A stretch of DNA of 64,000 nucleotides from Oceanospirillales bacterium (GCA_018223185.1 JAAEYW010000001.1:62001-126000), one strand, 5' to 3'; positions 1 to 9,218 are shown, counted from the stretch's first letter. The notes: generated by a model from the sequence alone, not told the origin. Made by a program: numbers and translations.

Positions 1-18
1 CTGATTCACGTACGCATT

Positions 19-90
19 TTCTTCGGTGCATTTTTTCAGTGCAGTTTCTTCGGTACATTTTTTTCGGTACATTTTTTCCTCGGTGCAGGG
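19..90. repeat. Degenerate short tandem repeats upstream of the TetR gene
   Basis: Four imperfect copies of a unit close to TTCGGTRCATTTTTT occur at about 22, 50, 64 and 80, immediately before the TetR start codon. They may be regulator half-sites or simple slippage products. Nothing in the window repeats this unit elsewhere. Confidence 0.55.
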
Positions 91-96
91 TGCTAA

Positions 97-699
97 ATGT
101 CAAAAAAACAAGATGGTAAATCCCGCCTGATAAGTAACGGGCTGAGTATCATTGCCAAAAAAGGGGTTGATGCTTCAGGCTTGAATGAACTGTTATTGGC
201 GGCAGAGGTGCCCAAAGGCAGTTTTTATAATTATTTTCAGTCAAAAGAGGCGTTTGTCCTTGAAGTGCTGAAGCACGATGAATCCTGTAGTTGTCGCGGG
301 CTGACATTGCCTGGTCTGAACAGAGCGGGTCAGCTCGAGGATATCGTTGAATATCTGAATGTGCTGATTAGCCGTTACGAGTTGCAGGAAAAAGACTGGC
401 AGACGCTGTACTGTAACAATGCGGGGCCGCTGGCCAATTCCGGAGAGGTGTTACGTCAGCAGCTACAACATAATATCGAAACCGCTTTAGAGCCGATGCA
501 GGCGATTCTTAGCAGGGCACAGCAGAGCAGGCAGGTTCGCGGGGATTATCCTTCGCAACAACTGGCGCTGTTTTTCTGGGATGCCTGGCAGGGCGCTCTG
601 ATCCGGGCTCAGGTTCAACAGTCGGTTGAACCCCTTCGTCAGGTTGTTGACTTTGTCTTTCTGGACTTTGTTAATCCGCAGGGCAATCTAAAAGATTAA
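97..699 (+). CDS. TetR/AcrR family transcriptional regulator
   Basis: This is a 200-residue one-component repressor-type protein. Residues about 8-55 form the TetR helix-turn-helix; the recognition segment PKGSFYNYFQSKEAF is typical of the family. The remaining helical domain should bind a ligand and dimerise, but its ligand cannot be read from sequence. An AGGG lies about 8 bases before the ATG. Its nearest neighbour is the convergent SDR-DUF1330 operon, which is a plausible but unproven target. No second gene follows on the same strand. Confidence 0.85.
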   Translation: MSKKQDGKSRLISNGLSIIAKKGVDASGLNELLLAAEVPKGSFYNYFQSKEAFVLEVLKHDESCSCRGLTLPGLNRAGQLEDIVEYLNVLISRYELQEKDWQTLYCNNAGPLANSGEVLRQQLQHNIETALEPMQAILSRAQQSRQVRGDYPSQQLALFFWDAWQGALIRAQVQQSVEPLRQVVDFVFLDFVNPQGNLKD

Positions 700-922
700 A
701 TCGTTTGTTGCCAGGGACGTAACAGACATCTCTTGACTCATTTCATCCGTTGAGTGTCTGGCTCGTACGTGATCCTGAATTATCTCGCTGTGTCTGGTTG
801 AGACAAATGTCTACACTATAACTCTGCACCCTGACAGGGATGCTGTGTAAAACTCTGTATGGATGATAATACCAAGGAGGTTGCGCCCCGGGTCAGGGAG
901 CGCATGGAGGCACAGCGTTAGA

Positions 923-1702
923 CTAAAAAGTACCCGGATAGGCTCCACCGTCCAGTAGCAGGTTTTGTCCGGTGATAAAGCCTGCTTTGTCTCCGCAGAT
1001 AAAGGCGCACAGAGCGCCGAATTCGGCTGGATCACCAAAGCGTCCTGCCGGGTTAGTCTGCATCTGCTGTTGGCGAACCTTGTCAGCGCTGACACCCAGC
1101 TGCTTCGCATAGGAGTCGATGGTGGAGGTTAAACGATCGGTCTCGAATGAGCCGGGTAACAGGTTGTTGATGGTGACATTTTTTGCCACAGTCTCGCGGG
1201 CGAGTCCGGCTACGAAACCGGTCAGGCCGCTCCGGGCACCGTTAGAGAGACCCAGAATGGAGATTGGGGCCTTGACGGCTGACGAGGTGATATTGACGAT
1301 GCGCCCGAAACCGCGTTCCAGCATGCCGTCCACCACGGCCTTCATCAGAAAGATCGGCGTCAGCATGTTGGCATCTACTGCCGCATACCACGCCTGTTCA
1401 TCCCATTGACGAAAGTCTCCAGGAGGAGGTCCGCCGGCGTTCGTTATCAGAATATCAGGCGCGGAACAGGCGCTCAGCACTTGCGCGCGCCCCGATTCAG
1501 TGGTGATATCGGCGGCGATCGCCTGTACCGTGACGCCGGTCTGGGCGCGTATCGCCGCGGCAGTTGTCTCCAGTGCATCGGCATTCCGGGCATTGATCAC
1601 CAGATTAACCCCCTCTTCAGCGAGTGCCAGCGCGCAGGCGCGCCCAAGTCCTTTAGAAGCGCCGCAGACGATAGCGGTGCGGCCGTTCAGGTTCAGATTC
1701 AT
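923..1702 (-). CDS. SDR-family oxidoreductase with a non-canonical active site
   Basis: The protein has 259 residues, the usual length of a classical short-chain dehydrogenase/reductase. The NAD(P)-binding motif GASKGLGRA is at residues 14-22 and the structural NAG at 88-90. The catalytic Ser is present (S140), but where the family has YxxxK thirteen residues later this protein reads S153-N-G-A-R157, so both the catalytic Tyr and Lys are replaced. The C-terminal LLLDGGAYPG matches FabG-like members. It may be a divergent reductase using another proton relay, or a binding protein. It is the second gene of an operon with the DUF1330 gene 72 bases upstream. An AGGGA precedes the ATG. Confidence 0.88.
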   Translation of the reverse strand: MNLNLNGRTAIVCGASKGLGRACALALAEEGVNLVINARNADALETTAAAIRAQTGVTVQAIAADITTESGRAQVLSACSAPDILITNAGGPPPGDFRQWDEQAWYAAVDANMLTPIFLMKAVVDGMLERGFGRIVNITSSAVKAPISILGLSNGARSGLTGFVAGLARETVAKNVTINNLLPGSFETDRLTSTIDSYAKQLGVSADKVRQQQMQTNPAGRFGDPAEFGALCAFICGDKAGFITGQNLLLDGGAYPGTF

Positions 1703-1774
1703 AATGTGTATCCCTGGATGATTATCGGTAATTCGTGTTTAAATCAGGCACTGCGGGGTGGTCAGCAGGCGGAA

Positions 1775-2062
1775 TCAGATGCCCTCAACCAGGACAACGC
1801 GTCCTGAGCTGCATTCGTCCCGAATCGCTTTAAGTCCCTGATAGATGTCGCTGTAGTAAAACTCCTCAGCTTTATCCATTGAGGGAAATTCAAACAACAC
1901 AACCCGGCGCGGATTCCAGTCCCCCTCAAGGACTTTGTGTTCTCCACCCCGGGCAAGGTATTTGCCTCCGGCGGACTCCAGTGCAGGTTTTGCCTGGGTC
2001 ATGAAATCCTGGTAGCGCTTGAGATCATAGATATCGATATCAAAAATAACGTAAGCACTCAT
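1775..2062 (-). CDS. DUF1330 domain protein
   Basis: This 95-residue cytoplasmic protein matches the DUF1330 (dimeric alpha-beta barrel) family: it opens with AYVIFDIDIYD, has the central GGKYLARGG turn, and has the RRVVLFEFPSMDKAEEFY strand-helix. No enzymatic function is established for the family. A strong ribosome site (AGAGGAAAAG) precedes the ATG. It is the first gene of a two-gene operon with the SDR gene, which suggests a shared small-molecule pathway. Confidence 0.85.
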   Translation of the reverse strand: MSAYVIFDIDIYDLKRYQDFMTQAKPALESAGGKYLARGGEHKVLEGDWNPRRVVLFEFPSMDKAEEFYYSDIYQGLKAIRDECSSGRVVLVEGI

Positions 2063-2560
2063 CTGCTTTTCCTCTGAATAGTGGCAGGAAATTCTGCGTA
2101 ATAATTTTTACACCCGCTGACCGCTCAGAACGCGATTCAGGGAGGCGGCTGGATGTACTGGACACCGATGGTGTGACTGCCTGCTAAAACCGGGCCTCTT
2201 CAGCTATTTTTTAGGCCTTCGTGCAGTCGTTCATGGCTCTGCTTAGCGATCTATAACGGATTCATAGTGCTGAAGTCGTGTTACAGCGTAAGAAACTCTG
2301 AGCAACGGAGCTTGACTTGATATGCTATCGGTTTGATATGTTGTGACAGATTGAACAAAGCATTGGCAGGCTTCTGCTATGAAAAACTGTGTTTCATAGA
2401 GCGCGCAGGGTATCGCCGTCGGTGACGCATTATTTCCGACATCGTTAAGGCCCGATCAGAGCAATCAACAGGCTAACCGTTAAGGCGAGGGGAAAAAGCC
2501 CCTGATAATTTCTGAAGGTGACGCTGAAAAGGGGCTGCGCTCAATGAAAAAGCTCTGTAG
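2063..2560. other. Intergenic region, 498 bases
   Basis: No convincing coding sequence is seen. The left end should carry the promoter of the leftward DUF1330-SDR operon. A short AGGGG/CCCCT stem-loop at 2488-2503 lies just past the end of the leftward LysR gene, without a T-tract. Confidence 0.5.
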
Positions 2561-3478
2561 TTATCCCGGTAAATCAGCGCTTTCATTCAGGTGGCCGAGA
2601 TTCCGTTGTACCAGCGTTTCCAAAAACTTTGCAGCGGGTGTTAACGGAATGCCACGTACTCTGATAATACCAATGGCTGTTTCGTGTGGCTGGGGCTCAA
2701 TTTTGAAAGGGATAACACCCGCACCACTCATATTGTCTTCAAAAATGCCCTTAGGTCCATATCCAATCAGGTCAGTTCGTCGCATCATCTCCAGCATTAT
2801 CTGGGGCGATGTACATTGAACTATGCTGGCGGGCCTTGGCAAACGCTGCTCTTCCAGCCAGTTCAGTAACAGATTTGAACTGCTGCCTTTATTCAGATTC
2901 AGTATCCAGCGTTGTTCAAGTAGTTCTTCCCACTGCAACGTTTGGGCATTGGGGTGACCAATACGGCCAGCAACACACGAATGGACTTTTGATACCGCGG
3001 TGAATGACAGTTCAGATGGCAGTTCTTCCGGTGTTGCAAGAGCAACCCCGAAATCAAGTTTACCCTCTATCAGGTCAGGCAGGATGCCGGTAAGTAAGCC
3101 TTCTGTCAGGCTAAGGCTCGCATCCGGGATTGCCTGAACAAATTGGCGGTACACTTCCGGGAAAAACGTTATAGCAACAATAGGAGTGATACCCACTCTG
3201 ACTCTGGCCCCTTTTCCTCCGGAAATCTGTTTCACTTCGTCACGGGCTCTTTCAATCGTTTCTAAGATTAAGCGCGCCCGTATCAGTAATGCCTCTCCGG
3301 CAGGTGTATACGTTACTCCCCGATAGCTACGGCTAAAAAGTTCGGCACCCACATCCTCTTCAAGCTCGCGCATGGCCCTTGTCAGTGCGCTCTGACTGAG
3401 TCTCATCTCTCTGGCAGCCGCTCGGATAGAGCCGCTTTCGGCGATCTGGACCAGTCCTCTTATTTGCTGATTCTTCAT
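2561..3478 (-). CDS. LysR-family transcriptional regulator
   Basis: The product is about 305 residues with an N-terminal winged helix-turn-helix (IRAAAREMRLSQSALTRAMRELEEDVGAELF, written here only as the span at residues 15-45) and a periplasmic-binding-like effector domain. I start at the ATG giving MKNQQIRGL, the normal LysR distance to the first helix; an in-frame TTG five codons upstream is the alternative. It is divergent from the M20 amidohydrolase-TRAP operon with about 100 bases between starts, the standard arrangement for a LysR activator of its neighbour. Confidence 0.88.
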   Translation of the reverse strand: MKNQQIRGLVQIAESGSIRAAAREMRLSQSALTRAMRELEEDVGAELFSRSYRGVTYTPAGEALLIRARLILETIERARDEVKQISGGKGARVRVGITPIVAITFFPEVYRQFVQAIPDASLSLTEGLLTGILPDLIEGKLDFGVALATPEELPSELSFTAVSKVHSCVAGRIGHPNAQTLQWEELLEQRWILNLNKGSSSNLLLNWLEEQRLPRPASIVQCTSPQIMLEMMRRTDLIGYGPKGIFEDNMSGAGVIPFKIEPQPHETAIGIIRVRGIPLTPAAKFLETLVQRNLGHLNESADLPG

Positions 3479-3581
3479 AACAGGTGATCTCAAAAAGTGT
3501 TCACCTAAGCAATATTAGTGTCTTTTTAAAATCACTAAAAGGTATATGTTTAATGTATCGAATAAAAACAGGGTTTATGTC

Positions 3582-4787
3582 ATGTCATTTTTTGAGCTGG
3601 ACCTACAGGCTATGATGGAGTGGCGGCATACCATTCATCGGAATCCTGAACTGGGTTTCGAAGAACGGGATACCAGCCGGTTAATTTCTGAATGCCTGGA
3701 CAGTTGGGGATATGAAGTCACAACAGGTATTGCGGTAACCGGTGTTATAGGCAGATTAGTGTTTGGTAGTGGTGAGGGGCCTACAATCGGTCTGCGTGCT
3801 GATATGGATGCACTGCCTTTGAAGGAAGAAACGGGTTTGCCATGGCAAAGCCAGGTTATGGGCAAAATGCATGGATGCGGGCACGATGGTCATACTGCCA
3901 TTCTGTTGGGCGCGGCTAAATTGCTGAGTGAAATACATGCCTCAGATAACCATTTATGGAAGGGAACTCTCGTAGTCATTTTTCAGCCTGCAGAGGAGGT
4001 CGGCGGAGGCGGTGGTGCTCAGCGCATGATCGATGAAGGGTTGTTCGATGATTTTCCATGCGATGCGATTTTCGCATTACATAACTTTCCGGGAATCCCG
4101 GTGGGGCAATGTGAGTTTAAACGCGGCCCTTTCATGTGCTCATCTGACAAAGTGATCATCAGAATCACCGGTAAGGGCGGGCATGCAGGTTTACCACATC
4201 TTGCTGTAGACCCTACTCAGCCTCTGGGCGCTCTGATACTGGGGTTACAGAGTCTGGTGTCCCGGAATCTTAATCCTCTGCATACCGGTCTGATTAGTAT
4301 CGGCCGCATTCGCGCCGGTGAAACGTACAATATCATTCCTGAACTTTGCGAGATGGAACTCAGCGTTCGGGCCCTGCAACCAGACGTCAGAGAGACTTTG
4401 CGTAATCGTATCCATACGCTGGCAGAGCAGATTGCACTTTCTTATAACTGTCAGGCGCACGTCGTTTACGAAACGGGCTATCCGGTGCTGATTAACAGTG
4501 ACAAGGAAGCAGCCGTTATCGGGGAGGTCGCTCAGTCTGTTTTCGGGGCAGAAAATGTTGATATTGATGCCAGCCCACTGACGGGCAGTGAAGATTTTGC
4601 TTACATGCTGCAGCATGTTCCTGGCTGTTACGTATTAATAGGTAATGGTGATAACGGCTATACCGGGGGGGAGAGAGCTGGCCCCTGTAGTGTTCACAAT
4701 CCTCACTATGATTTTAACGACGAGTGCATGAACGGTGGTGGCCAGCTATGGCTAAAGCTAATTGAGCACTATTTTACACGCAACTGA
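3582..4787 (+). CDS. M20-family amidohydrolase (hippurate/N-acyl amino acid hydrolase type)
   Basis: A roughly 401-residue zinc amidohydrolase of the M20D group, which cleaves N-acyl amino acids or aryl-amide conjugates. Metal-binding motifs are visible: GLRADMDALPL near residues 70-80, the MHGCGHDGHTA cluster near 96-106 with His, Cys and His ligands, and FQPAEEVGGGG further on. The dimerisation insert follows. An in-frame ATG at 3546 would add twelve residues; the one at 3582 has AGGG eight bases upstream and matches the family start. It is the first gene of an operon with a TRAP transporter, so its substrate is probably the imported compound. Confidence 0.88.
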   Translation: MSFFELDLQAMMEWRHTIHRNPELGFEERDTSRLISECLDSWGYEVTTGIAVTGVIGRLVFGSGEGPTIGLRADMDALPLKEETGLPWQSQVMGKMHGCGHDGHTAILLGAAKLLSEIHASDNHLWKGTLVVIFQPAEEVGGGGGAQRMIDEGLFDDFPCDAIFALHNFPGIPVGQCEFKRGPFMCSSDKVIIRITGKGGHAGLPHLAVDPTQPLGALILGLQSLVSRNLNPLHTGLISIGRIRAGETYNIIPELCEMELSVRALQPDVRETLRNRIHTLAEQIALSYNCQAHVVYETGYPVLINSDKEAAVIGEVAQSVFGAENVDIDASPLTGSEDFAYMLQHVPGCYVLIGNGDNGYTGGERAGPCSVHNPHYDFNDECMNGGGQLWLKLIEHYFTRN

Positions 4788-4815
4788 GTTCATTCAATTC
4801 ATACAGGTATCAAGC

Positions 4816-5844
4816 ATGAAAATTAAAACAATTATAAGCACACTCAGTGCCGCAATACTCGCAGCAGGTTTTACCGCCACGGTTCAGGCTACGACTCTGA
4901 CGATGTCAAACTGGGTTCCTACCACCCATTTTGTCACTACCGACATTCTCAATGTCTGGGCAAGCCGGGTTGAAGAAGCGACAGAGGGACGGGTCAATGT
5001 AAGAATGTTAGCCAAGCCGGTCGGGAGTCCTGCGCAACACTGGGAGCTGGCCCGTAAAGGGGTCGTCGATATTACCTGGGGCAATTTTACCTATGAGCCT
5101 GACAGATTTAAGTCGATCTGGTTTGCTGAGATGCCATTCAACGGAGAGAAAGCTGAAGCATCCTCAGTTGCACTGTGGGATACCTATCAGAAATATCTGA
5201 GTAAAAACCCGACGTATTCTGGCGTTAAGATGCTTGGCGTCGGTTCTCTGGGGCCGGGTGTAATCAACCATGGAAGCAAAGATATTGTTTCACTGGAGGA
5301 TTTGTCCAATCAGAAAGTCCGGATGGGTGGGCCCGTTCAGAAACGTCTGATCGAAGAGCTCGGCGCGGTGCCTATCGCTGCACCGGCAACCAAGGCGTAC
5401 GAACTGTTGGAAAGCCGGGTGCTTGATGCTTCATTGCACACACTGGAGTCGGTGGTCAATTTCCGTCTGGCCGATCAGTTGACTCATCATACCCTTATTC
5501 CGGGTGGCTTCTATGACGGAACCTTCTTCCTGGTGATGAATGAACGAAAATGGAACAAGCTTACACCTGCTGATCAGGAAGCCATCATGTCTGTTTCCGG
5601 AGAAACCTTTGCGCACTTGTGGGGCGGTCAGTTCCAGCAGCAGATCGACAAAGCTTCCGCTATATTGAAACAGGATAATCATCAATTCAGCAAACCGTCT
5701 GAAGAACTGCTTGAGAGGATTGCCAGCATCCGTGAAAAGATGATCGCAGAGTGGGCCGCTGACAGTAGCAGCTTTGGAGTAGACCAGCCGATGGATATCG
5801 TTAAATACCATCGTCAGCGCTATAACGAAGTGGCAGGACAGTAA
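4816..5844 (+). CDS. TRAP transporter substrate-binding protein, DctP family
   Basis: A periplasmic solute receptor of about 342 residues with a signal peptide (MKIKTIISTLSAAILAAG, cleaved near VQA). The body has DctP features: the early SNWVPTTHF strand, EEATEGRVNVR and the signature region around SNQKVRMGGPVQKRLIEELGA. TRAP systems use ion gradients to import organic acids. I start at the ATG before the signal peptide; the longer frame from 4762 overlaps the amidohydrolase and has no signal character. It is followed by a stem-loop and then the two permease genes. Confidence 0.92.
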   Translation: MKIKTIISTLSAAILAAGFTATVQATTLTMSNWVPTTHFVTTDILNVWASRVEEATEGRVNVRMLAKPVGSPAQHWELARKGVVDITWGNFTYEPDRFKSIWFAEMPFNGEKAEASSVALWDTYQKYLSKNPTYSGVKMLGVGSLGPGVINHGSKDIVSLEDLSNQKVRMGGPVQKRLIEELGAVPIAAPATKAYELLESRVLDASLHTLESVVNFRLADQLTHHTLIPGGFYDGTFFLVMNERKWNKLTPADQEAIMSVSGETFAHLWGGQFQQQIDKASAILKQDNHQFSKPSEELLERIASIREKMIAEWAADSSSFGVDQPMDIVKYHRQRYNEVAGQ

Positions 5845-5854
5845 CCCGGATGAC

Positions 5855-5874
5855 CGGCTGCCTCGGGGCAGCCG
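5855..5874 (+). promoter_or_regulatory. Intercistronic stem-loop after TRAP receptor gene
   Basis: CGGCTGCC (5855-5862) pairs perfectly with GGCAGCCG (5867-5874) around a four-base loop, ten bases after the receptor stop codon. There is no following T-run, so it more likely stabilises the receptor mRNA 3' end than terminates. Confidence 0.65.
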
Positions 5875-5900
5875 TTTCCGCTTATTAAGGGAGTTACATC

Positions 5901-6386
5901 ATGCATCTGATTTTAAGCCGTATCCGTTACGGTACAGAGGTTTTGCTGATTATGTCGCTTCTGTCGATGGTAATCCTGACCTTTGCCGATGTCATTGGAA
6001 GGCGTTTGTTTGATATGCCAATTTACGGTGCACATGACATCACCGAGCATATAATGGCCCTGATCGTTTTCTCCGGTTTACCTCTGCTGACTTCAGCGCG
6101 AGGGCACCTGGCGGTTGACCTTTTTGATCGTTTCATTATGTCCAATGCCATGCGCTGGTGGCGCGGCCTGATTTGTATTCTGATCGGACTCATTCTTTTA
6201 GTGGTCAGTTATCAGTTCGCGGTGGCAGCCATCGAGGCTGAAGAGATTCAGGAAGTGAGTCAGGAGTTACTGATCCCTCGCAGTTATATGTATGCATTCA
6301 TCAGTCTGAGCTGTTTTATCAGTAGTTTGGCTGCCATATTACCGTCTCATCGCAGCAGCGATGTACATCCTGAGGAAGCCATATGA
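5901..6386 (+). CDS. TRAP transporter small permease, DctQ family
   Basis: A 161-residue membrane protein with four predicted membrane helices (about 12-34, 48-68, 88-112 and 128-150), the normal size and topology of the DctQ subunit. The segment RRLFDMPIYGAHDITEH is typical between helices 1 and 2. It forms the membrane complex with the large subunit and takes substrate from the receptor. A GGGAG ribosome site precedes the ATG. Its stop overlaps the next start by four bases (ATGA). Confidence 0.9.
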   Translation: MHLILSRIRYGTEVLLIMSLLSMVILTFADVIGRRLFDMPIYGAHDITEHIMALIVFSGLPLLTSARGHLAVDLFDRFIMSNAMRWWRGLICILIGLILLVVSYQFAVAAIEAEEIQEVSQELLIPRSYMYAFISLSCFISSLAAILPSHRSSDVHPEEAI

Positions 6387-7675
6387 TTACCGGATTTATT
6401 GCATTAGCCGCAGTGCTGGTGCTCGCTTTTTTGCGCCTTCCCCTCGCATTCTCATTACTGAGCGTATCTGTGATCGGGATAGGTATCGAGCTGGGTTATG
6501 AGTCTGCGCTGACGATGATATCCATGACCATTTCTGAAGCCGTATTTTCATATGAGCTGGCAGTGGTTCCTTTGTTTATATTGATGGGTAATATCCTGTC
6601 TAAAACAGGTATTTCGTCGGACCTGTTCCGCGCAGCTAATGCGTATCTTGGGCACGTCAAAGGCGGTCTGGCATTGTCAACCATGGTAACGTGTGCGGGG
6701 TTTAGTGCCGTCTGTGGGTCCAGCCTTGCAACAGCTGCCACTATGTCTAAGGTTGCCTATCCGAGTATGAAAAAATATGGTTACTCGGACTCGTTAGCAT
6801 CCGCCTCGATTGCGGCCGGAGGTACTTTAGGAATATTGATTCCGCCTTCGATCATCCTGATGATCTACGGTATTATGACGCAGACCAACATAGGGCATCT
6901 CTTTGTGGCGGGTGTCATACCCGGCTTGCTTGGCTTAGCGCTCTATATGTTAGCTATTTACCTGATTGCGCTGGTACGCCCTGCACATGCGCCACGCGGT
7001 GAAAAATCAACTAGTCATGAGAAGCTTAGCTCTCTGAAAGGGGTATGGCCTTTCTGTTTATTGTTCTTGCTGATCATCGGCGGTATTTACGCAAAGATTT
7101 TCACTGCGACAGAAGCGGCCGGAATGGGCGCAGGCTTCGCTCTGATCATAGCCCTGCTTCAGCGGCGTATGAGTAAGTCCGACTTTAAACATATCTTTTT
7201 AGATTCGGCTTTCACCTCAGTGATGCTTTACTGTGTGTTGTTTGGCGCCATGTTGTTTGCCAAGTTAATTGCGTTTTCCGGCTTGGGAGAAGGGTTGCTG
7301 GAATCGGTTGAAAGCGCCGGACTGAGCTCGTACGCGTTAATTTTCGCCATACTGGCTGTATTTCTGGTACTCGGCTGTGTGATGGATTCCCTTGCTATCA
7401 TCCTGATCTGTGTCCCATTATTTGCACCGATCGTCGTGGCTAACGGGTTTGATCTTATCTGGTTTGGTATTATCGTTGTCGTTGTCACCGAAATCGCACT
7501 GATTACTCCTCCAATCGGGATGAATGTTTTCGTATTGAAAGCGACTTTGCCAGAAGTTGCGTTTAAGGATATTTTTAAAGGGTTACTTCCCTTTATAGGC
7601 GTTGATCTGGTCAGACTGTTGTTACTCGTTGCTTTCCCTGCCATTACGCTGTTCTTAGTTGAATGGATGGGATAA
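6383..7675 (+). CDS. TRAP transporter large permease, DctM family
   Basis: A 430-residue polytopic inner-membrane protein with about twelve hydrophobic helices, the transport subunit of the TRAP complex. Family motifs include AAGGTLGILIPPSIILMIYG in the first half and ALITPPIGMNVFVLK in the second. It is translationally coupled to the small permease by an ATGA overlap. Substrate specificity is set by the receptor and is unknown. Confidence 0.92.
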   Translation: MITGFIALAAVLVLAFLRLPLAFSLLSVSVIGIGIELGYESALTMISMTISEAVFSYELAVVPLFILMGNILSKTGISSDLFRAANAYLGHVKGGLALSTMVTCAGFSAVCGSSLATAATMSKVAYPSMKKYGYSDSLASASIAAGGTLGILIPPSIILMIYGIMTQTNIGHLFVAGVIPGLLGLALYMLAIYLIALVRPAHAPRGEKSTSHEKLSSLKGVWPFCLLFLLIIGGIYAKIFTATEAAGMGAGFALIIALLQRRMSKSDFKHIFLDSAFTSVMLYCVLFGAMLFAKLIAFSGLGEGLLESVESAGLSSYALIFAILAVFLVLGCVMDSLAIILICVPLFAPIVVANGFDLIWFGIIVVVVTEIALITPPIGMNVFVLKATLPEVAFKDIFKGLLPFIGVDLVRLLLLVAFPAITLFLVEWMG

Positions 7676-7720
7676 TTCCTTTATCGACCCTGTAATTCAA
7701 ATGTCGTTATTCACTTAACG

Positions 7721-7745
7721 AAAAAAGGGAGGGCATAGCCCTCCC
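7721..7745 (-). terminator. Rho-independent terminator of the OprD-like porin gene
   Basis: GGGAGGGC (7727-7734) and GCCCTCCC (7738-7745) form a perfect eight-pair stem. On the minus strand it is followed by six T residues (7721-7726), so it serves the leftward porin gene. Confidence 0.85.
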
Positions 7746-7790
7746 AAAACTCACATGAAAAACAGATAAATCATATAACTGAACAACCGT

Positions 7791-7834
7791 TCTAAATCTC
7801 TGCTACTGAAGGGGGGAGATAGCAGCGATTTAGA
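7791..7834. repeat. Inverted repeat downstream of the porin gene
   Basis: TCTAAATCTCTGCTA (7791-7805) is the near-perfect inverse of TAGCAGCGATTTAGA (7820-7834), with a 14-base loop. It lies between the porin stop and its T-tailed terminator and may be an additional mRNA 3' structure. Confidence 0.6.
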
Positions 7835-7846
7835 ATGAGTCGTTAA

Positions 7847-9115
7847 TTAAAATGAGTAGTTAAGTGTTGCTCTCAGGTATGTCTGGTCATCTTCACCGGA
7901 CTGATCGTAGTCCATCTGTGAAAGTTGAATCCGGGTAGCCAGCCCCTTAACGGTTTGAGACTTATACCGCAAATCTAAAGCCAGCTCTGAACCGCCGTCC
8001 AGGTTTTTACCGCTGTTAGTCATGCCTGTAGTGTTCTGACTCCACATGGCATAGGTTAAACCTGTGCTTAAACCGGCAATACCCAAACCTGATTTAACTT
8101 CCAGTGATGTGGTTTTCTGACCGGCAAAGTATTCATTGGTGATAGTCTGATGATAAGCCCGGAACATTGGCACATGGCCTAGAGTACCCGGGAAGCTTGC
8201 CGCATCGTCAACATCGGTATACGCCAGTTTGACGGTGTAATCACCCAGTTTAGTTTGTGCCTTGACGCCCCAGTAGCCGGTATCAGGTTTGCTATCATAG
8301 TCTGCGGTTAACACTTTTGTGCCAATTACCCACGACGTATCCGGAATCTTGTAGGTTAACCCCAGAAAACCGGTCTGATAACTATCGCCGGCATTCACAT
8401 TCGTTGGCGGATCACCCGCAGCCGTATCGTTGTCATTGATCAGCCATTGGCCCTCAATGTTCAGACCGCCGATACTATTGTTGTTCAGGTATAATGAGAT
8501 CAGGTTGTTTTCAAAATCTTTGTCTGTCTGAGTCACAGTTCCATTGGAGTCATCACCATAGCGCATGTTCCACTTATCGACATACATCAGCTTAAGCGTG
8601 GTATCCGGGAGGTCTTTATTTGTCAGCACCACTGCGTCAAAGGAATCCCTGAGAGGAAACGCGCCACTGTTCATCAGCAGGGGACTGACAATCAGCTGAC
8701 GCCCCAGCCGCAGACTGGTGGCAGTTGTATCTTTATCAAAGCTATAGTCTATATAGGCCTGCTGCACGTTGGTTGAGGTAATAGATACCCGACTATCGTC
8801 CTCACTGTCTCGGCCTTCTCCATCATGAATATTCCAGTCCTGACCGTGCTGAAATGCCACACCAAATTTTAGCCCGCTGAAAGGCGCTGTTTCGTATTTG
8901 ACGGCCAGCGCGGTGCTGCCGACATGGCTGTTATTACCGACTCCGGCAATGGCTGCGGAGCCACCATCCACTTCAGAACTCAGTGCCAGCACGTTCCTGA
9001 TTTCGCCTGTGAATGTTCCGTTTTTTAACGAATCGGCAAATGATGCAGCATATAAATTCGTGCTGCAGATACTGGCGATCGCCACGGCTAAGTATATTTT
9101 ATTCATTTTTATCAT
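7847..9115 (-). CDS. OprD-like outer-membrane porin
   Basis: A 422-residue outer-membrane protein with a signal peptide (cleaved near YAASFADSL) and a long series of amphipathic strands ending in NYSF with the terminal Phe expected for barrel assembly. The LRLGRQLIVSPLLMNSGAFP region and the DSFDAVVLTNKDLPDTTL segment resemble the OprD/Opr family, which takes up small organic acids. GGAG lies six bases before the ATG. Lying between the TRAP permease and the sulfatase, it is probably the outer-membrane entry for their substrates. Confidence 0.85.
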   Translation of the reverse strand: MIKMNKIYLAVAIASICSTNLYAASFADSLKNGTFTGEIRNVLALSSEVDGGSAAIAGVGNNSHVGSTALAVKYETAPFSGLKFGVAFQHGQDWNIHDGEGRDSEDDSRVSITSTNVQQAYIDYSFDKDTTATSLRLGRQLIVSPLLMNSGAFPLRDSFDAVVLTNKDLPDTTLKLMYVDKWNMRYGDDSNGTVTQTDKDFENNLISLYLNNNSIGGLNIEGQWLINDNDTAAGDPPTNVNAGDSYQTGFLGLTYKIPDTSWVIGTKVLTADYDSKPDTGYWGVKAQTKLGDYTVKLAYTDVDDAASFPGTLGHVPMFRAYHQTITNEYFAGQKTTSLEVKSGLGIAGLSTGLTYAMWSQNTTGMTNSGKNLDGGSELALDLRYKSQTVKGLATRIQLSQMDYDQSGEDDQTYLRATLNYSF

Positions 9116-9218
9116 CGAATACTCCGACTTTATTTTTATGGTTAATTGTCATTTTCAGGCAAAACTTGCCCCGGGTTTTGAATAAATCGCAACCCAAAGT
9201 GGTTATGTGACGCTTAGT

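Noticed and set aside
874-917. AAGGAGGT followed by a short ATG frame
   Set aside because: The frame is only five codons long and too far from the ribosome-site-like sequence to be called a leader peptide.
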